Below, one piece after another: positions 22,828 through 29,897 of a stretch of 38,011 nucleotides of DNA; positions within the stretch are counted from its first letter, which is position 1; each line of letters begins with the position of its first letter. The DNA is from a virus, in the IMG/VR virus record IMGVR_UViG_3300047564_003152, positions 1-38,011 of that record. One strand, 5' to 3'. The position numbers were made by a program, and so were the translations under genes. The notes below the pieces were generated by a model. It was given only the letters and a program-made list of their open reading frames with translations. It was not told the origin of the DNA and ran no database searches.

Positions 22828-23223
22828 ATGATAAAAGAATTAGATGATTATGGGCTATCATACGATAGTTTAACGAAAGAGCAGCAAGATTTTTTTAAAC
22901 AACACATTTGGAATGGTGTTGGTAGCAAGCATTTTATTATAGATCCGCACGACCTGATCTTCAAAGAGGCCTCAATATATCATGATTTTTTCTATTGGAG
23001 AGGAGGTACAACTCAAATTAGAAAGCTGGCCGACAAAGATTTTTTACACAGATGTCACTCTTCTATTAGACGATTGCCCAAAAAAAGAAGACCTTTTTAC
23101 TATCTTGCGGCTTACGTGTATTATACCACTTTAAGATTGCTTGGCAGGTTTGCCTGGGAAAGTGGCCCCACTTGCCAAACATGGCAAGAATTATTGGTTA
23201 GATATATTAACAGTAAAAAGTAG
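22828..23223 (+). CDS. Phospholipase A2-like protein
   Basis: 131 residues from ATG 22828. WNGVGSKHFIIDPHDLIFKEASIYHDFFYWRGG, then KLADKDFLHRC: the HD...Y..GG arrangement near residue 52 and a following Asp resemble the catalytic helix of small phospholipases A2 and the loop before it. The C-terminus has helix-like hydrophobic segments (YLAAYVYYTTLRLLGRF). It is a single plus-strand gene among minus-strand genes with a late promoter, so it may be a virion or lysis factor. The calcium-loop consensus is incomplete, so the activity is not assured. Confidence 0.6.
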   Translation: MIKELDDYGLSYDSLTKEQQDFFKQHIWNGVGSKHFIIDPHDLIFKEASIYHDFFYWRGGTTQIRKLADKDFLHRCHSSIRRLPKKRRPFYYLAAYVYYTTLRLLGRFAWESGPTCQTWQELLVRYINSKK

Positions 23224-23228
23224 CTTAG

Positions 23229-23519
23229 TTATTTCTTTCGCTTAGATCCTGGCAATCTGCTTTTTTCAGCTCGACCTCGATTTTTAGATTCATCTTCAAA
23301 GCCGGATATTTTTCCGTCTTTATGGGACGCATCTTTTCCATCTCCGTTGCCGTACGTGCCCTTTTCTCTGTTGTATTTATTTAATTTGGCTCTATATTTT
23401 CGGCGTTCTGGAGAAGATTGATACTCTTTCTCTTTAGCGTAATCACGACCAGTCTTTTTGTTCCACTTTTTGCGTTCTTCTAGCGGCAGACATTCGAGAA
23501 ATTCTAAAAAAGTTAGCAT
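23229..23519 (-). CDS. Conserved basic phage protein, function unknown
   Basis: 96 residues, more than a third charged. YGNGDGKDASHKDGKISGFE and KNRGRAEKSRLPGSKRKK are conserved blocks I recall from many T4-like marine phages, but the function is unknown to me. It is likely disordered at the C-terminus and may bind DNA or RNA. It is preceded by a perfect late promoter at 23561-23554. It is convergent with the phospholipase-like gene, 5 bases apart. Confidence 0.78.
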   Translation of the reverse strand: MLTFLEFLECLPLEERKKWNKKTGRDYAKEKEYQSSPERRKYRAKLNKYNREKGTYGNGDGKDASHKDGKISGFEDESKNRGRAEKSRLPGSKRKK

Positions 23520-23553
23520 AGTTAGCTTTATAAAATATAAAGTGATTCTAGAG

Positions 23554-23561
23554 TATTTATA
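23554..23561 (-). promoter_or_regulatory. T4-type late promoter
   Basis: TATAAATA on the minus strand, 34 bases before the start of the gene at 23519. It overlaps the T-rich tail of the hairpin at 23568-23640. Confidence 0.78.
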
Positions 23562-23744
23562 AAAAGAAAGTCTGCATAAAACAATTCAAACTATAGCAAT
23601 ACAATATGCAAATATGCTTGAATTGTTAGTATGCAGACTTCAAAGCGAACCACAATAAATTTAGTATCTTAGATCTTCCACACTGAAGTTTTCTGTTCCC
23701 CCAGAAATCTTTGCAGTCGAACTAAGGCTATTTTTTATAAATGA
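23562..23744 (-). ncRNA. Candidate late structured non-coding RNA
   Basis: A late promoter TATAAATA lies at 23757-23750 (minus) and no protein gene follows before 23561. The RNA would run about 180 nt, with small hairpins TTTCTG/CAGAAA and CTTC/GAAG. It ends in a long stem: AAGTCTGCATA/TATGCAGACTT (11 bp) plus ACAATTCAA/TTGAATTGT (9 bp) separated by a small internal loop, followed by TCTTTTTAT. The stem forms at 23568-23640. Frames inside are all very short. Confidence 0.5.
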
Positions 23745-23749
23745 GACAT

Positions 23750-23757
23750 TATTTATA
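23750..23757 (-). promoter_or_regulatory. T4-type late promoter of the RNA candidate
   Basis: TATAAATA on the minus strand between the gene at 23784 and the hairpin region. It reads toward the structured region 23744-23562. Confidence 0.65.
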
Positions 23758-23783
23758 ATAATTAATTTCTCAAAACGTAAAAT

Positions 23784-24101
23784 TTATGGATTTTTTATTG
23801 TCCAATCAAGTTTTTTTAGAATTTCTTCTATTTCTTGGTGTGCAAATCCTTCTTTTCCTGACAAATAGAAGTCCAGGTATTCTTCATCTAGGTTAAAAAA
23901 GACGTTTCTTAAATATGCTACAAATCCGGCGGCATATCTCCAAGAAGGAAAAAACTCATGACAGCCTTTAATGAATATGTGATTACACAGCGTCTCATAC
24001 AATTTTGTTGCAAAGTTCTTGTTTCGTATTAGTTCCGGCAATATTTTGCAATTTAGAAGGTCAATCTCAAATTGGTTATTTCCAAAGGTTTCAAATCTCA
24101 T
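23784..24101 (-). CDS. Phage protein, function unknown
   Basis: 105 residues. Two helix-rich halves: FFPSWRYAAGFVAYLRN near residue 50 and EEYLDFYLSGKEGFAHQEIEEILKKLDW at the end. I recall similar proteins in T4-like marine phages but no function. The ATGA overlap with the gene at 24098 means coupled translation. Confidence 0.72.
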   Translation of the reverse strand: MRFETFGNNQFEIDLLNCKILPELIRNKNFATKLYETLCNHIFIKGCHEFFPSWRYAAGFVAYLRNVFFNLDEEYLDFYLSGKEGFAHQEIEEILKKLDWTIKNP

Positions 24102-24319
24102 TTTAAATTTCTATAAAAATAAAGAGCCTCAGTTTTACTGGTAAATAGGCATATCATTTTTTTGGTGGTATATGCCCATAATGTATCAAATCTATTAAAT
24201 ATTGCTGAATGATATGCATTATAAAATATCTTGGGACTCAAGTCAAGGGTGGCAATTAAATCTTTGCTACTGTTAACTTCTATCTTTTTATTTAAATCGA
24301 CCAGTGTTATAATTTTCAT
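24098..24319 (-). CDS. Small protein, unknown function
   Basis: 73 residues from ATG 24319. An earlier start would run into the tmRNA gene. KIITLVDLNKKIEVNSSKDL reads as a beta hairpin and helix. It follows the tmRNA 3' end by 17 bases on the same strand and overlaps the gene at 24101 by four bases. No ribosome binding site is visible. Confidence 0.65.
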   Translation of the reverse strand: MKIITLVDLNKKIEVNSSKDLIATLDLSPKIFYNAYHSAIFNRFDTLWAYTTKKMICLFTSKTEALYFYRNLK

Positions 24320-24336
24320 AGGTAAACGCAATAAAA

Positions 24337-24735
24337 TGGTGGACCTGATCGGGAGTCGCACCCGATGTTCAAACTATTCTCTCTCATAGCCATATACAAC
24401 AATAGTCTAAACTTTCTGGCTTTCCAAGCCCTTAACCCCGTTGACATTCAGTTTAGACAACACTCAGTCACAAGGAGCTGGTCAACCAGCTTTCGCACCC
24501 AAGTTTAGGTTTTAACCTCACATAACGGATGGTTATCTGTGAGCACCACTAGTTTGAATTTCGCAACTTATAGAGTAACTAGCAGAACATCTATAAGCCA
24601 CGGATTATGCGGCTAAGGCGTAATCGAAAGAATCAAAGTTTGCACTTAGATTTTGGTTCATTTATTACGATGCCAAGAACCATCATCGTGTTGTAGGCGT
24701 ATAGTTTCTATAGTTTGTCGAATCTACACAGGCCC
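24337..24735 (-). ncRNA. ssrA: tmRNA (ssrA), one-piece
   Basis: 399 nt. The acceptor stem GGGCCTG (24735-24729) pairs with CAGGTCC (24347-24341), including a G3-U70 pair, the AlaRS identity signal. Discriminator A and encoded CCA (24340-24337). A tRNA-like 5' part with TAGATTCGAC. T-stem TCGGG/CCCGA. Pseudoknot 1: CGATG/CATCG (24688-24668) whose loop base-pairs GGTTC with GAACC (24659-24655). Resume codon GCA at 24643; the tag is ANFDSFDYALAA, ending TAA at 24605. It rescues stalled ribosomes and tags proteins for proteolysis. Confidence 0.96.
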
Positions 24736-24746
24736 ATATTTAATTT

Positions 24747-24775
24747 ATAATATCTTATAGTTTTTTAATTGTCAA
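24747..24775 (-). promoter_or_regulatory. Host-type promoter of tmRNA
   Basis: On the minus strand TTGACA (24775-24770), 17 bp spacer, TATTAT (24752-24747). The start would be about five bases before the mature tmRNA end. A strong promoter of its own sets the tmRNA apart from the surrounding operon. Confidence 0.85.
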
Positions 24776-24782
24776 TTTAATT

Positions 24783-25181
24783 TTATGCAATTTTTGACTT
24801 TATTTCATCTGCATAATCTTGAATCTTACTACAATCTTTCATGTTCTTAATTGCAGCATCGGTCAATTTTGGTCTATCGTCTATACCTTCACGCCTAACT
24901 TCAAATGCCAGAAGATATAACATGCAACATGCGGCATGAGCTAAGTGTGACATCTTACTTTCATCATCTATGTTATTGCCATGAAACCATGCGCTCAGGT
25001 GCCTTTGCATAGATGCAAAAACTCTGTTCCAGCTCATGCCATGTTCCCAGTTTCTTGGCTCATATTTAATTGCGCCATAGGTCATGACTTTTGCGATTTC
25101 ATTTAGAGCATCAAACGGCAATAGATCCCACCTTGGCTTGTGTTCATCATATTTTATTCCGCTATTGTCTCTTCGTATCAT
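24783..25181 (-). CDS. dATP/dGTP pyrophosphohydrolase, MazZ-like
   Basis: 132 residues. The sequence GIKYDEHKPRWDLLPFDALNEIAKVM, then YGAIKYEPRNWEHG, MQRHLSAWFHG and DDESKMSHLAHAACCMLYLL, is the all-alpha NTP pyrophosphohydrolase family of MazZ (DUF5664), with the metal-binding EXXE-type helix and D-D-E. It converts dATP and dGTP to monophosphates. In Z-genome phages it supplies the adenine-free pool, but relatives occur in many ordinary phages. ATGA overlap with thyX. Confidence 0.88.
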   Translation of the reverse strand: MIRRDNSGIKYDEHKPRWDLLPFDALNEIAKVMTYGAIKYEPRNWEHGMSWNRVFASMQRHLSAWFHGNNIDDESKMSHLAHAACCMLYLLAFEVRREGIDDRPKLTDAAIKNMKDCSKIQDYADEIKSKIA

Positions 25182-25837
25182 ATGCTGCTCATTAAAGGAA
25201 ATATTTCACTAATAATCTTAGCGCACACTTTAGCTATTTCTTGGTGCTCTTTTTGAGTGCCGTTTGCGCTTCTCAATTGTATAAAGTGTATCCAACTTCT
25301 AATTGTTCCGCTCATATATAGGCGACTTACAGTGTTGCCCTCTGGTAGTATTGCCCTGGCTTGCTCTTTAGCTATACCATTTTCAATTGCCCAAACATAA
25401 GCCTCTTTAGCTTTTCGTATCACCTCAAGTTGCTTATTCTTCCAATCTTCGTGCAACTTTTCATCTGAGACCTCTACACTGTTCTGCCGGTTTTTTGTAT
25501 CTTGAAGTCTAGCCTCTCGCACAACAAAATCTAACTCTTTTGTTGGGTCTGAATATCTTTGACTAAATTCCTGGAAACTAAAACTTCTGTGCCTCAAAAT
25601 TTGTCTAGCAATGTCTCGTGTTGTAGTTATCTCAAGACATGCAGAAACCATCTCAAGTGGACTCCAGTGAGAATGCTTAACTAAGTATTGAATTAGCTTC
25701 TCAGATGTTTCAATATTTAATTGGTTCGAGGGATTACTAACTCTAGCACAATATGCAACCAAATCTTGCACATCGTCTATATTAAGTTGTTTAAGCTGTT
25801 CGGTTGGCTGACTATAGGATATTAACTTCACATTCAT
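25178..25837 (-). CDS. thyX: FAD-dependent thymidylate synthase ThyX
   Basis: 219 residues, the usual length. The ThyX motif RHRSFSFQEFSQRY at 82-95 binds dUMP and FAD. LEMVSACLEI and RQILRHR belong to the flavin site. SGTIRSWIHFIQLRS holds the catalytic Arg region. It makes dTMP from dUMP using methylene-THF and NADPH. Part of an operon with PhoH and MazZ-like genes, so it feeds phage DNA synthesis beside NrdAB. Confidence 0.97.
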   Translation of the reverse strand: MNVKLISYSQPTEQLKQLNIDDVQDLVAYCARVSNPSNQLNIETSEKLIQYLVKHSHWSPLEMVSACLEITTTRDIARQILRHRSFSFQEFSQRYSDPTKELDFVVREARLQDTKNRQNSVEVSDEKLHEDWKNKQLEVIRKAKEAYVWAIENGIAKEQARAILPEGNTVSRLYMSGTIRSWIHFIQLRSANGTQKEHQEIAKVCAKIISEIFPLMSSI

Positions 25838-25839
25838 AA

Positions 25840-26325
25840 TTAATCTTCAATCATTCTTAACATTCTATTATCCAGTATACCGTATGTAATTATATTTCCA
25901 GAATATCTACTGAGTCCTTCTCTTTGTAATATTGAATTAAAACCAGCTTTTTTTGCTATTGCAGTAAATTCTTTATGTAGGATCCACCGCCAAACTTCTT
26001 TCATTCCTGCGACTTTAGGTAAATCATTAACTTCATCAAATAAACTTAAAGTTTTATCTCTTGATAGTTTCTTTTTTTCAAACAGCTCTAAGAGAGCTGT
26101 TTTGAATCTATCGGTTATATCGTTAAAGTTTACGTCAACCTCTGCATTTATGAATTGCAAATCTAATGAAACTAACGTACCGACGATTTTAAATTTAAAT
26201 ATTTTACCAACACCATCAGAATACATTTTTGCATGTTCTTTATCGGTAGATACCCAAATGATATCTTGTCGATATTGTGCACTGTATTCTTTTGTGTTTA
26301 ATGCTCTATATACTATAATAGACAT
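25840..26325 (-). CDS. Unknown protein, possibly ADP-ribosyltransferase-like
   Basis: 161 residues. VYRALNTKEY, then IIWVSTDKEHAKMYS, then a beta-rich core and a later LQREGLSRYSGNIITYG. An Arg in the first strand, an ST motif in the second and a late Glu are the R-S-E layout of ADP-ribosyltransferases. T4 uses three such enzymes (Alt, ModA, ModB) on host RNA polymerase. The match is only by pattern. It lies between PhoH and thyX with almost no gaps (1 and 2 bases), so it is co-expressed with them. Confidence 0.5.
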   Translation of the reverse strand: MSIIVYRALNTKEYSAQYRQDIIWVSTDKEHAKMYSDGVGKIFKFKIVGTLVSLDLQFINAEVDVNFNDITDRFKTALLELFEKKKLSRDKTLSLFDEVNDLPKVAGMKEVWRWILHKEFTAIAKKAGFNSILQREGLSRYSGNIITYGILDNRMLRMIED

Positions 26326-27093
26326 TTAGTCTAGTCCTAATTTGAGTCTAGCAAGAATATACTCTTTTACGAAACCACTGCGAACAATATCTTCAATCTG
26401 AAAATCTATTACAGAAAAAGATTCCATAACTTTAGCGGTGTCAATTAGATTCTTAATGCCACTAACTTGACTAGATTTATTTAACATTTTCAAATCATCT
26501 TGTCTATGGTCGCCGCACAATATGACCCTAGAATTGTCACCAACTCTAGTTAGTATTGAATTAATTTCATGATCTGTGCAATTCTGTATCTCATCTACAA
26601 TTATAATACAATCGCTAAAAGTTGTGCCCCTCAAATAAGAAGTTGACATAAATTCAAGGTACTCTTTCTTTTTTAGAAGGTCATAGACATCTCTTCTGCC
26701 ACTGCAAAGCTCTGAAAAAATATCTCTATACGGAGATTCATATAAAGACATCTTTTCCTGTAGCGTTCCAGGTAAGAATCCTTGGTCTCTAGTAGTAACT
26801 GCACTTCTAATAATAATTATTTTTTTACACTTTGAGTTAAATAAATCTGCTAGTGCAAAAGAACATGCTAAAAAAGTTTTTCCTGTGCCCGCAACTCCTA
26901 CCAACAGAAGATTTTTGTCTTGACTGTTGTTAGAAAATGCATGTTTTTGATTCAGTGTCAATGCACTTATTGGGGTCAATTTAAAATTATGTTTCAAAAT
27001 TTTATTTTGCCTTCTGTATTCATCAAACACCTCTTCAATTTCAGCAGTATCATGTGACAGCTCTACTTCGACATTTTTATTTCGTTTTGCCAT
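26326..27093 (-). CDS. phoH: PhoH-like ATPase
   Basis: 255 residues from the ATG at 27093, whose preceding TTG is less likely. Walker A GVAGTGKT at about 66-73, Walker B IIIVDEIQN and later GDHRQDD with the sensor. The PhoH superfamily is P-loop helicase/RNase-related; the function is not settled but it is very common in marine phages. It follows the FmdB gene with overlapping stop and start region. Confidence 0.93.
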   Translation of the reverse strand: MAKRNKNVEVELSHDTAEIEEVFDEYRRQNKILKHNFKLTPISALTLNQKHAFSNNSQDKNLLLVGVAGTGKTFLACSFALADLFNSKCKKIIIIRSAVTTRDQGFLPGTLQEKMSLYESPYRDIFSELCSGRRDVYDLLKKKEYLEFMSTSYLRGTTFSDCIIIVDEIQNCTDHEINSILTRVGDNSRVILCGDHRQDDLKMLNKSSQVSGIKNLIDTAKVMESFSVIDFQIEDIVRSGFVKEYILARLKLGLD

Positions 27094-27095
27094 AA

Positions 27096-27356
27096 TCAAT
27101 AATCTTTAATGGTAGAAGATTTTCCGGATAGTTGCTTGATTTGTTGCATTCTATCTCTAAAATCAGAGCGAGGTCTATTTTTTCCATCTAATCTCAATGG
27201 ATCTATAGGAGAAGGTGCTCCTATTTTCATCTCGATAGAATTTTTTTCACAACAATTTGGACAAGGCTCTGAAGTTGGAGTTTGTCGGTCTGCTATTGGT
27301 AATAGCTTATCGAAAGTATTCTCACATTTATTGCAATAATATTCATAAGTTGGCAT
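27096..27356 (-). CDS. FmdB-type zinc ribbon protein
   Basis: 86 residues. The N-terminal zinc ribbon MPTYEYYCNKCENTFDKLL with CNKC (8-11) and CPNC (32-35) is the FmdB/CxxC-CxxC family signature; the rest is a basic linker. Such proteins are thought to bind nucleic acid or regulate transcription. Common beside phoH in T4-like marine phages. Confidence 0.85.
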   Translation of the reverse strand: MPTYEYYCNKCENTFDKLLPIADRQTPTSEPCPNCCEKNSIEMKIGAPSPIDPLRLDGKNRPRSDFRDRMQQIKQLSGKSSTIKDY

Positions 27357-27372
27357 ACAGTCTCACGGATAA

Positions 27373-27921
27373 TTAAATAAACCACTCTGGCGTAGCTCGC
27401 TTAGACCATTTAGCAAAGCTATGCTTCTCATGTATGTAATATTGACGATATGCCTGAATAGAATCTGCGCTGCGATACTTTTCTGGCATTGCTTGTGCTG
27501 GCTGCGTAAACTCAGAAGTTGATATGCTAATCGGAGAATTTTGCAATACGTCACGAAGTAGAAAATCTGTCTTGTGCTTTTTGCCATATCTATATGTATA
27601 TTCATCACATAGACTTACAAACAACTCATATAGCCACATGTAATTATTTATATTGTCACGACACCAAATAGTGCATGGATGATTAATGTGCGTGACCGAA
27701 TACAATAGAGAATTTTTTGCAGAATCATTTAATAGATATGCATTTATTTGTTTATGTTTGCCAGTTTTGGTGAGCCTAGATACTTTGGTCTGAATGCCAT
27801 CAATAACTCTATGGGCAGTGCATAGCAATTGCGCCGATTCTAATATCATTTTTATTACATGTCTATCTACATGATATTGAGCTGCTATTAATGGATTTGA
27901 ATCTAAATAAAATATGTTCAC
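27373..27921 (-). CDS. Conserved T4-like phage protein, function unknown
   Basis: 182 residues with a GTG start at 27921, chosen because AGGAGAC lies 6 bases upstream. The family is common in marine T4-like phages: NIFYLDSNPLIAAQYHVDRHVIKMILESAQLL, then NHPCTIWCRDNINNYMWLYELF and QAMPEKYR. Conserved His, Asp, Glu and Cys residues suggest an enzyme. Some relatives have been likened to pyrimidine-dimer glycosylase folds, which I cannot confirm here. Confidence 0.82.
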   Translation of the reverse strand: MNIFYLDSNPLIAAQYHVDRHVIKMILESAQLLCTAHRVIDGIQTKVSRLTKTGKHKQINAYLLNDSAKNSLLYSVTHINHPCTIWCRDNINNYMWLYELFVSLCDEYTYRYGKKHKTDFLLRDVLQNSPISISTSEFTQPAQAMPEKYRSADSIQAYRQYYIHEKHSFAKWSKRATPEWFI

Positions 27922-27943
27922 AAATAGTCTCCTAAATAGTATA

Positions 27944-27951
27944 GATAAATA
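27944..27951 (+). promoter_or_regulatory. Possible late promoter
   Basis: GATAAATA on the plus strand, 60 bases before the gene at 28012, inside a near-palindrome TATAGA...TCTATA. Confidence 0.4.
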
Positions 27952-28011
27952 TTTCTATACTTAAAGTCTAGCATAGCTATACTTAATTGTAAATCATTTT
28001 ATTTAAAGTTA

Positions 28012-28242
28012 ATGGCAGTAAATATGAATCTTAAATGTTTATTTAAATCGCTAGCTTGCCTTTTATTTTGTAAAAGCAAGTCTTGCAATCAAACAAAATC
28101 TTGTAACAAAAACGTAGAAACTAAGGTCAAAACTAATATGGCAGAGAAAAAGGCAGAAACAAAAAAGAAGGACGTAAAAAAGAAAGAGGTTTCAACCGAA
28201 GTTGAAACTAAGGTTGTGGCTCCAAAAAGAAAGAAGCCGTAA
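28012..28242 (+). CDS. Small Cys- and Lys-rich protein
   Basis: 76 residues. An N-terminal hydrophobic stretch LFKSLACLLFC with four more Cys nearby, then a histone-like tail of Lys, Glu, Thr and Val (KKAETKKKDVKKKEV). No family is recognised. The start could also be at 28024 (MNLKCLF). No ribosome binding site. The only plus-strand gene in this minus-strand block, with its stop touching the convergent gene at 28243. A basic DNA-binding or membrane-anchored tail protein is possible. Confidence 0.5.
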   Translation: MAVNMNLKCLFKSLACLLFCKSKSCNQTKSCNKNVETKVKTNMAEKKAETKKKDVKKKEVSTEVETKVVAPKRKKP

Positions 28243-28494
28243 TCAATCTTCATCTTTATTGTATGATATTGATACCTTACATTCCTTACCGGAATCTTTA
28301 AAGATATACGGTAAGGAATCAGTTATATTCTTTGCCAGTAATGAGTTTACTTGCGCTATAATTAACTCTATCTCTTTTGCCAAGTCTTCATTGGCAACAT
28401 TAGTATCAAAAGTTAATATTAAATTATAAACTTTTACTAAAGTTCTAGGACTTCTTTGGTCTTCCTCTTCCTCGTTTTTGCGTCTCTTGCCCAT
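28243..28494 (-). CDS. Small protein, unknown function
   Basis: 83 residues from ATG 28494. GTG at 28500 would add two. A charged N-terminus (MGKRRKNEEEEDQ), then a helical region with LAKEIELIIAQVNSLLAKN. It overlaps the DUF6433 gene by 50 bases in another frame. The overlapping part encodes the GRGRPKK tail of that gene, so the two coding functions constrain each other. Confidence 0.6.
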   Translation of the reverse strand: MGKRRKNEEEEDQRSPRTLVKVYNLILTFDTNVANEDLAKEIELIIAQVNSLLAKNITDSLPYIFKDSGKECKVSISYNKDED

Positions 28495-28984
28495 TAGCAC
28501 TCATTGGTGTAGAGTTAAATTCAACTTCATTAATATTTATAGAATTTTCTGTCTCATCTGTGCTATAATCTTTAATTAGATCTGGAAATGCGTCATTTAT
28601 AACCTTAGCGGTTAAATTTAAATTTAGCTTTCGGTCTTTGGCCAAAATCATAATTTCAGCCTCTACCGGATCTAATGATTCTAATAGAGATATGAATAAA
28701 AACTCTCTTTTAGATTGAGCTAACGTTGGAGCTAATTCTTTAGAAAATACATACCAAGTTTTAGCCGATGATAATAGTGTGGTGTCTCCGAAACCGGCAG
28801 GAACATTTTTCTTTTTATACGGAGGCGCACCTTCAGGAAGACTTATCTTTAGAGAATGATCATAATTCATTCTTAGCAATCCTCTCAAAGCTAGAGTATC
28901 ATTCTTTTTTAAGATGAAAACTCGATCACCATTAAATCTTACCTCATTAATTTTCTTAAACACTTCTGCTATAGTCAATGTCAT
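28445..28984 (-). CDS. DUF6433-type phage protein
   Basis: 179 residues. ALRGLLRMNYDHSLKISLPEGAPPYKKKNVPAG and the following charged helices match a family (DUF6433) of T4-like marine phages. The C-terminal RGRGRPKKS is an AT-hook-like motif, so it probably binds DNA, perhaps in replication. It is next to the RNase H gene with 11 bases between. Confidence 0.78.
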   Translation of the reverse strand: MTLTIAEVFKKINEVRFNGDRVFILKKNDTLALRGLLRMNYDHSLKISLPEGAPPYKKKNVPAGFGDTTLLSSAKTWYVFSKELAPTLAQSKREFLFISLLESLDPVEAEIMILAKDRKLNLNLTAKVINDAFPDLIKDYSTDETENSININEVEFNSTPMSANGQETQKRGRGRPKKS

Positions 28985-28995
28985 ATTTTTTCCAT

Positions 28996-29883
28996 TTAAA
29001 ATTCGGATATACTATCCATTAAATACTTTAACTTATTAGTAACGAAGTAACTAAACATTTTTTTTCTATCTCCCACAAGTTTCGTTTCATACATAGCAAC
29101 TATAGAATTTTGTATCTCTGTAGGAATTAAATCCAAATTAATCAAAGATTCATTTCTTTTATAATTTCTAAGCATCTCATCATCACAAAACTTTTCCGGG
29201 TCTCCTATCTTTAACCACTCTTCAAGTTTAACTTTTCGTATTGGTTTTTGTCGAACCCCCTCAGTTAAAAAAACCGAGTCTTGAGAAAGAAAATTAGGAA
29301 CACCATCACCTGAGTCTCCGTTTATAATGTGTTCCATTAAAAATTTTTTAGGGTCATCAGTAGTTAAGTATTTCTTAAGTAGTGGAGAAAATTGCCTAAC
29401 ATTAGAATATTTTTGCAACTGTAAAAAATCTTTATCTCCAGATAAAATTAGAACTTTTTGTGGTTCTGTCATAAAACCAACTCGCTTAAGTTCATTCGTC
29501 TGCGTGTATTTACACAGCGTCGCAATTATATCATCGGCCTCGGCAGATTCTACTTGGATAACCGAATATGGAAAAACTTCTTTAATCTCAGATCTAATTC
29601 TGTTTAGAGTATTAAAAATCATGTTCCAGTCAAATTTGGAGGCATCCCTAGCTTTTTTTCTATTTGCTTTATAGAATGGAAAAATCTTTTTTCTCCAATA
29701 ATTTTTATCATCAGCACAGAATACAAGGTTTCCGTATTCGTCAGAAAACTTCTTCTTATATGAGAGCACTGAACTTAAAACCATGTGTCGTATTAGGTCT
29801 TCAGAAAGTTCTGCGTTTGGGTTGCTGCCAACTTGTGACATCAGGGAACTTATCATCACCTGATTTAAATCTATCAATATCAT
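28996..29883 (-). CDS. rnh: RNase H (5'-3' FEN-type), T4 Rnh
   Basis: 295 residues (T4: 305). Acidic motifs of the FEN family: ILIDLNQ at the start, CADDKNYWRKKIFP, ESAEADDIIATL near residue 117, SGDKDFLQL, then GDSGDGVPNFLS. It removes RNA primers and trailing flaps at the lagging strand, working with gp32. It sits between exonuclease and DUF6433 genes. Confidence 0.93.
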   Translation of the reverse strand: MILIDLNQVMISSLMSQVGSNPNAELSEDLIRHMVLSSVLSYKKKFSDEYGNLVFCADDKNYWRKKIFPFYKANRKKARDASKFDWNMIFNTLNRIRSEIKEVFPYSVIQVESAEADDIIATLCKYTQTNELKRVGFMTEPQKVLILSGDKDFLQLQKYSNVRQFSPLLKKYLTTDDPKKFLMEHIINGDSGDGVPNFLSQDSVFLTEGVRQKPIRKVKLEEWLKIGDPEKFCDDEMLRNYKRNESLINLDLIPTEIQNSIVAMYETKLVGDRKKMFSYFVTNKLKYLMDSISEF

Positions 29884-29897
29884 TTGTTATAAATCCA

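Noticed and set aside
24337-24735. Split or permuted tmRNA
   Set aside because: 5' and 3' halves of the tRNA-like part are in the normal order around one continuous tag region.
24783-25181. MazZ-like gene as proof of a 2-aminoadenine genome
   Set aside because: MazZ relatives occur in phages with normal DNA, and no purZ, the required synthase, is seen in the window.
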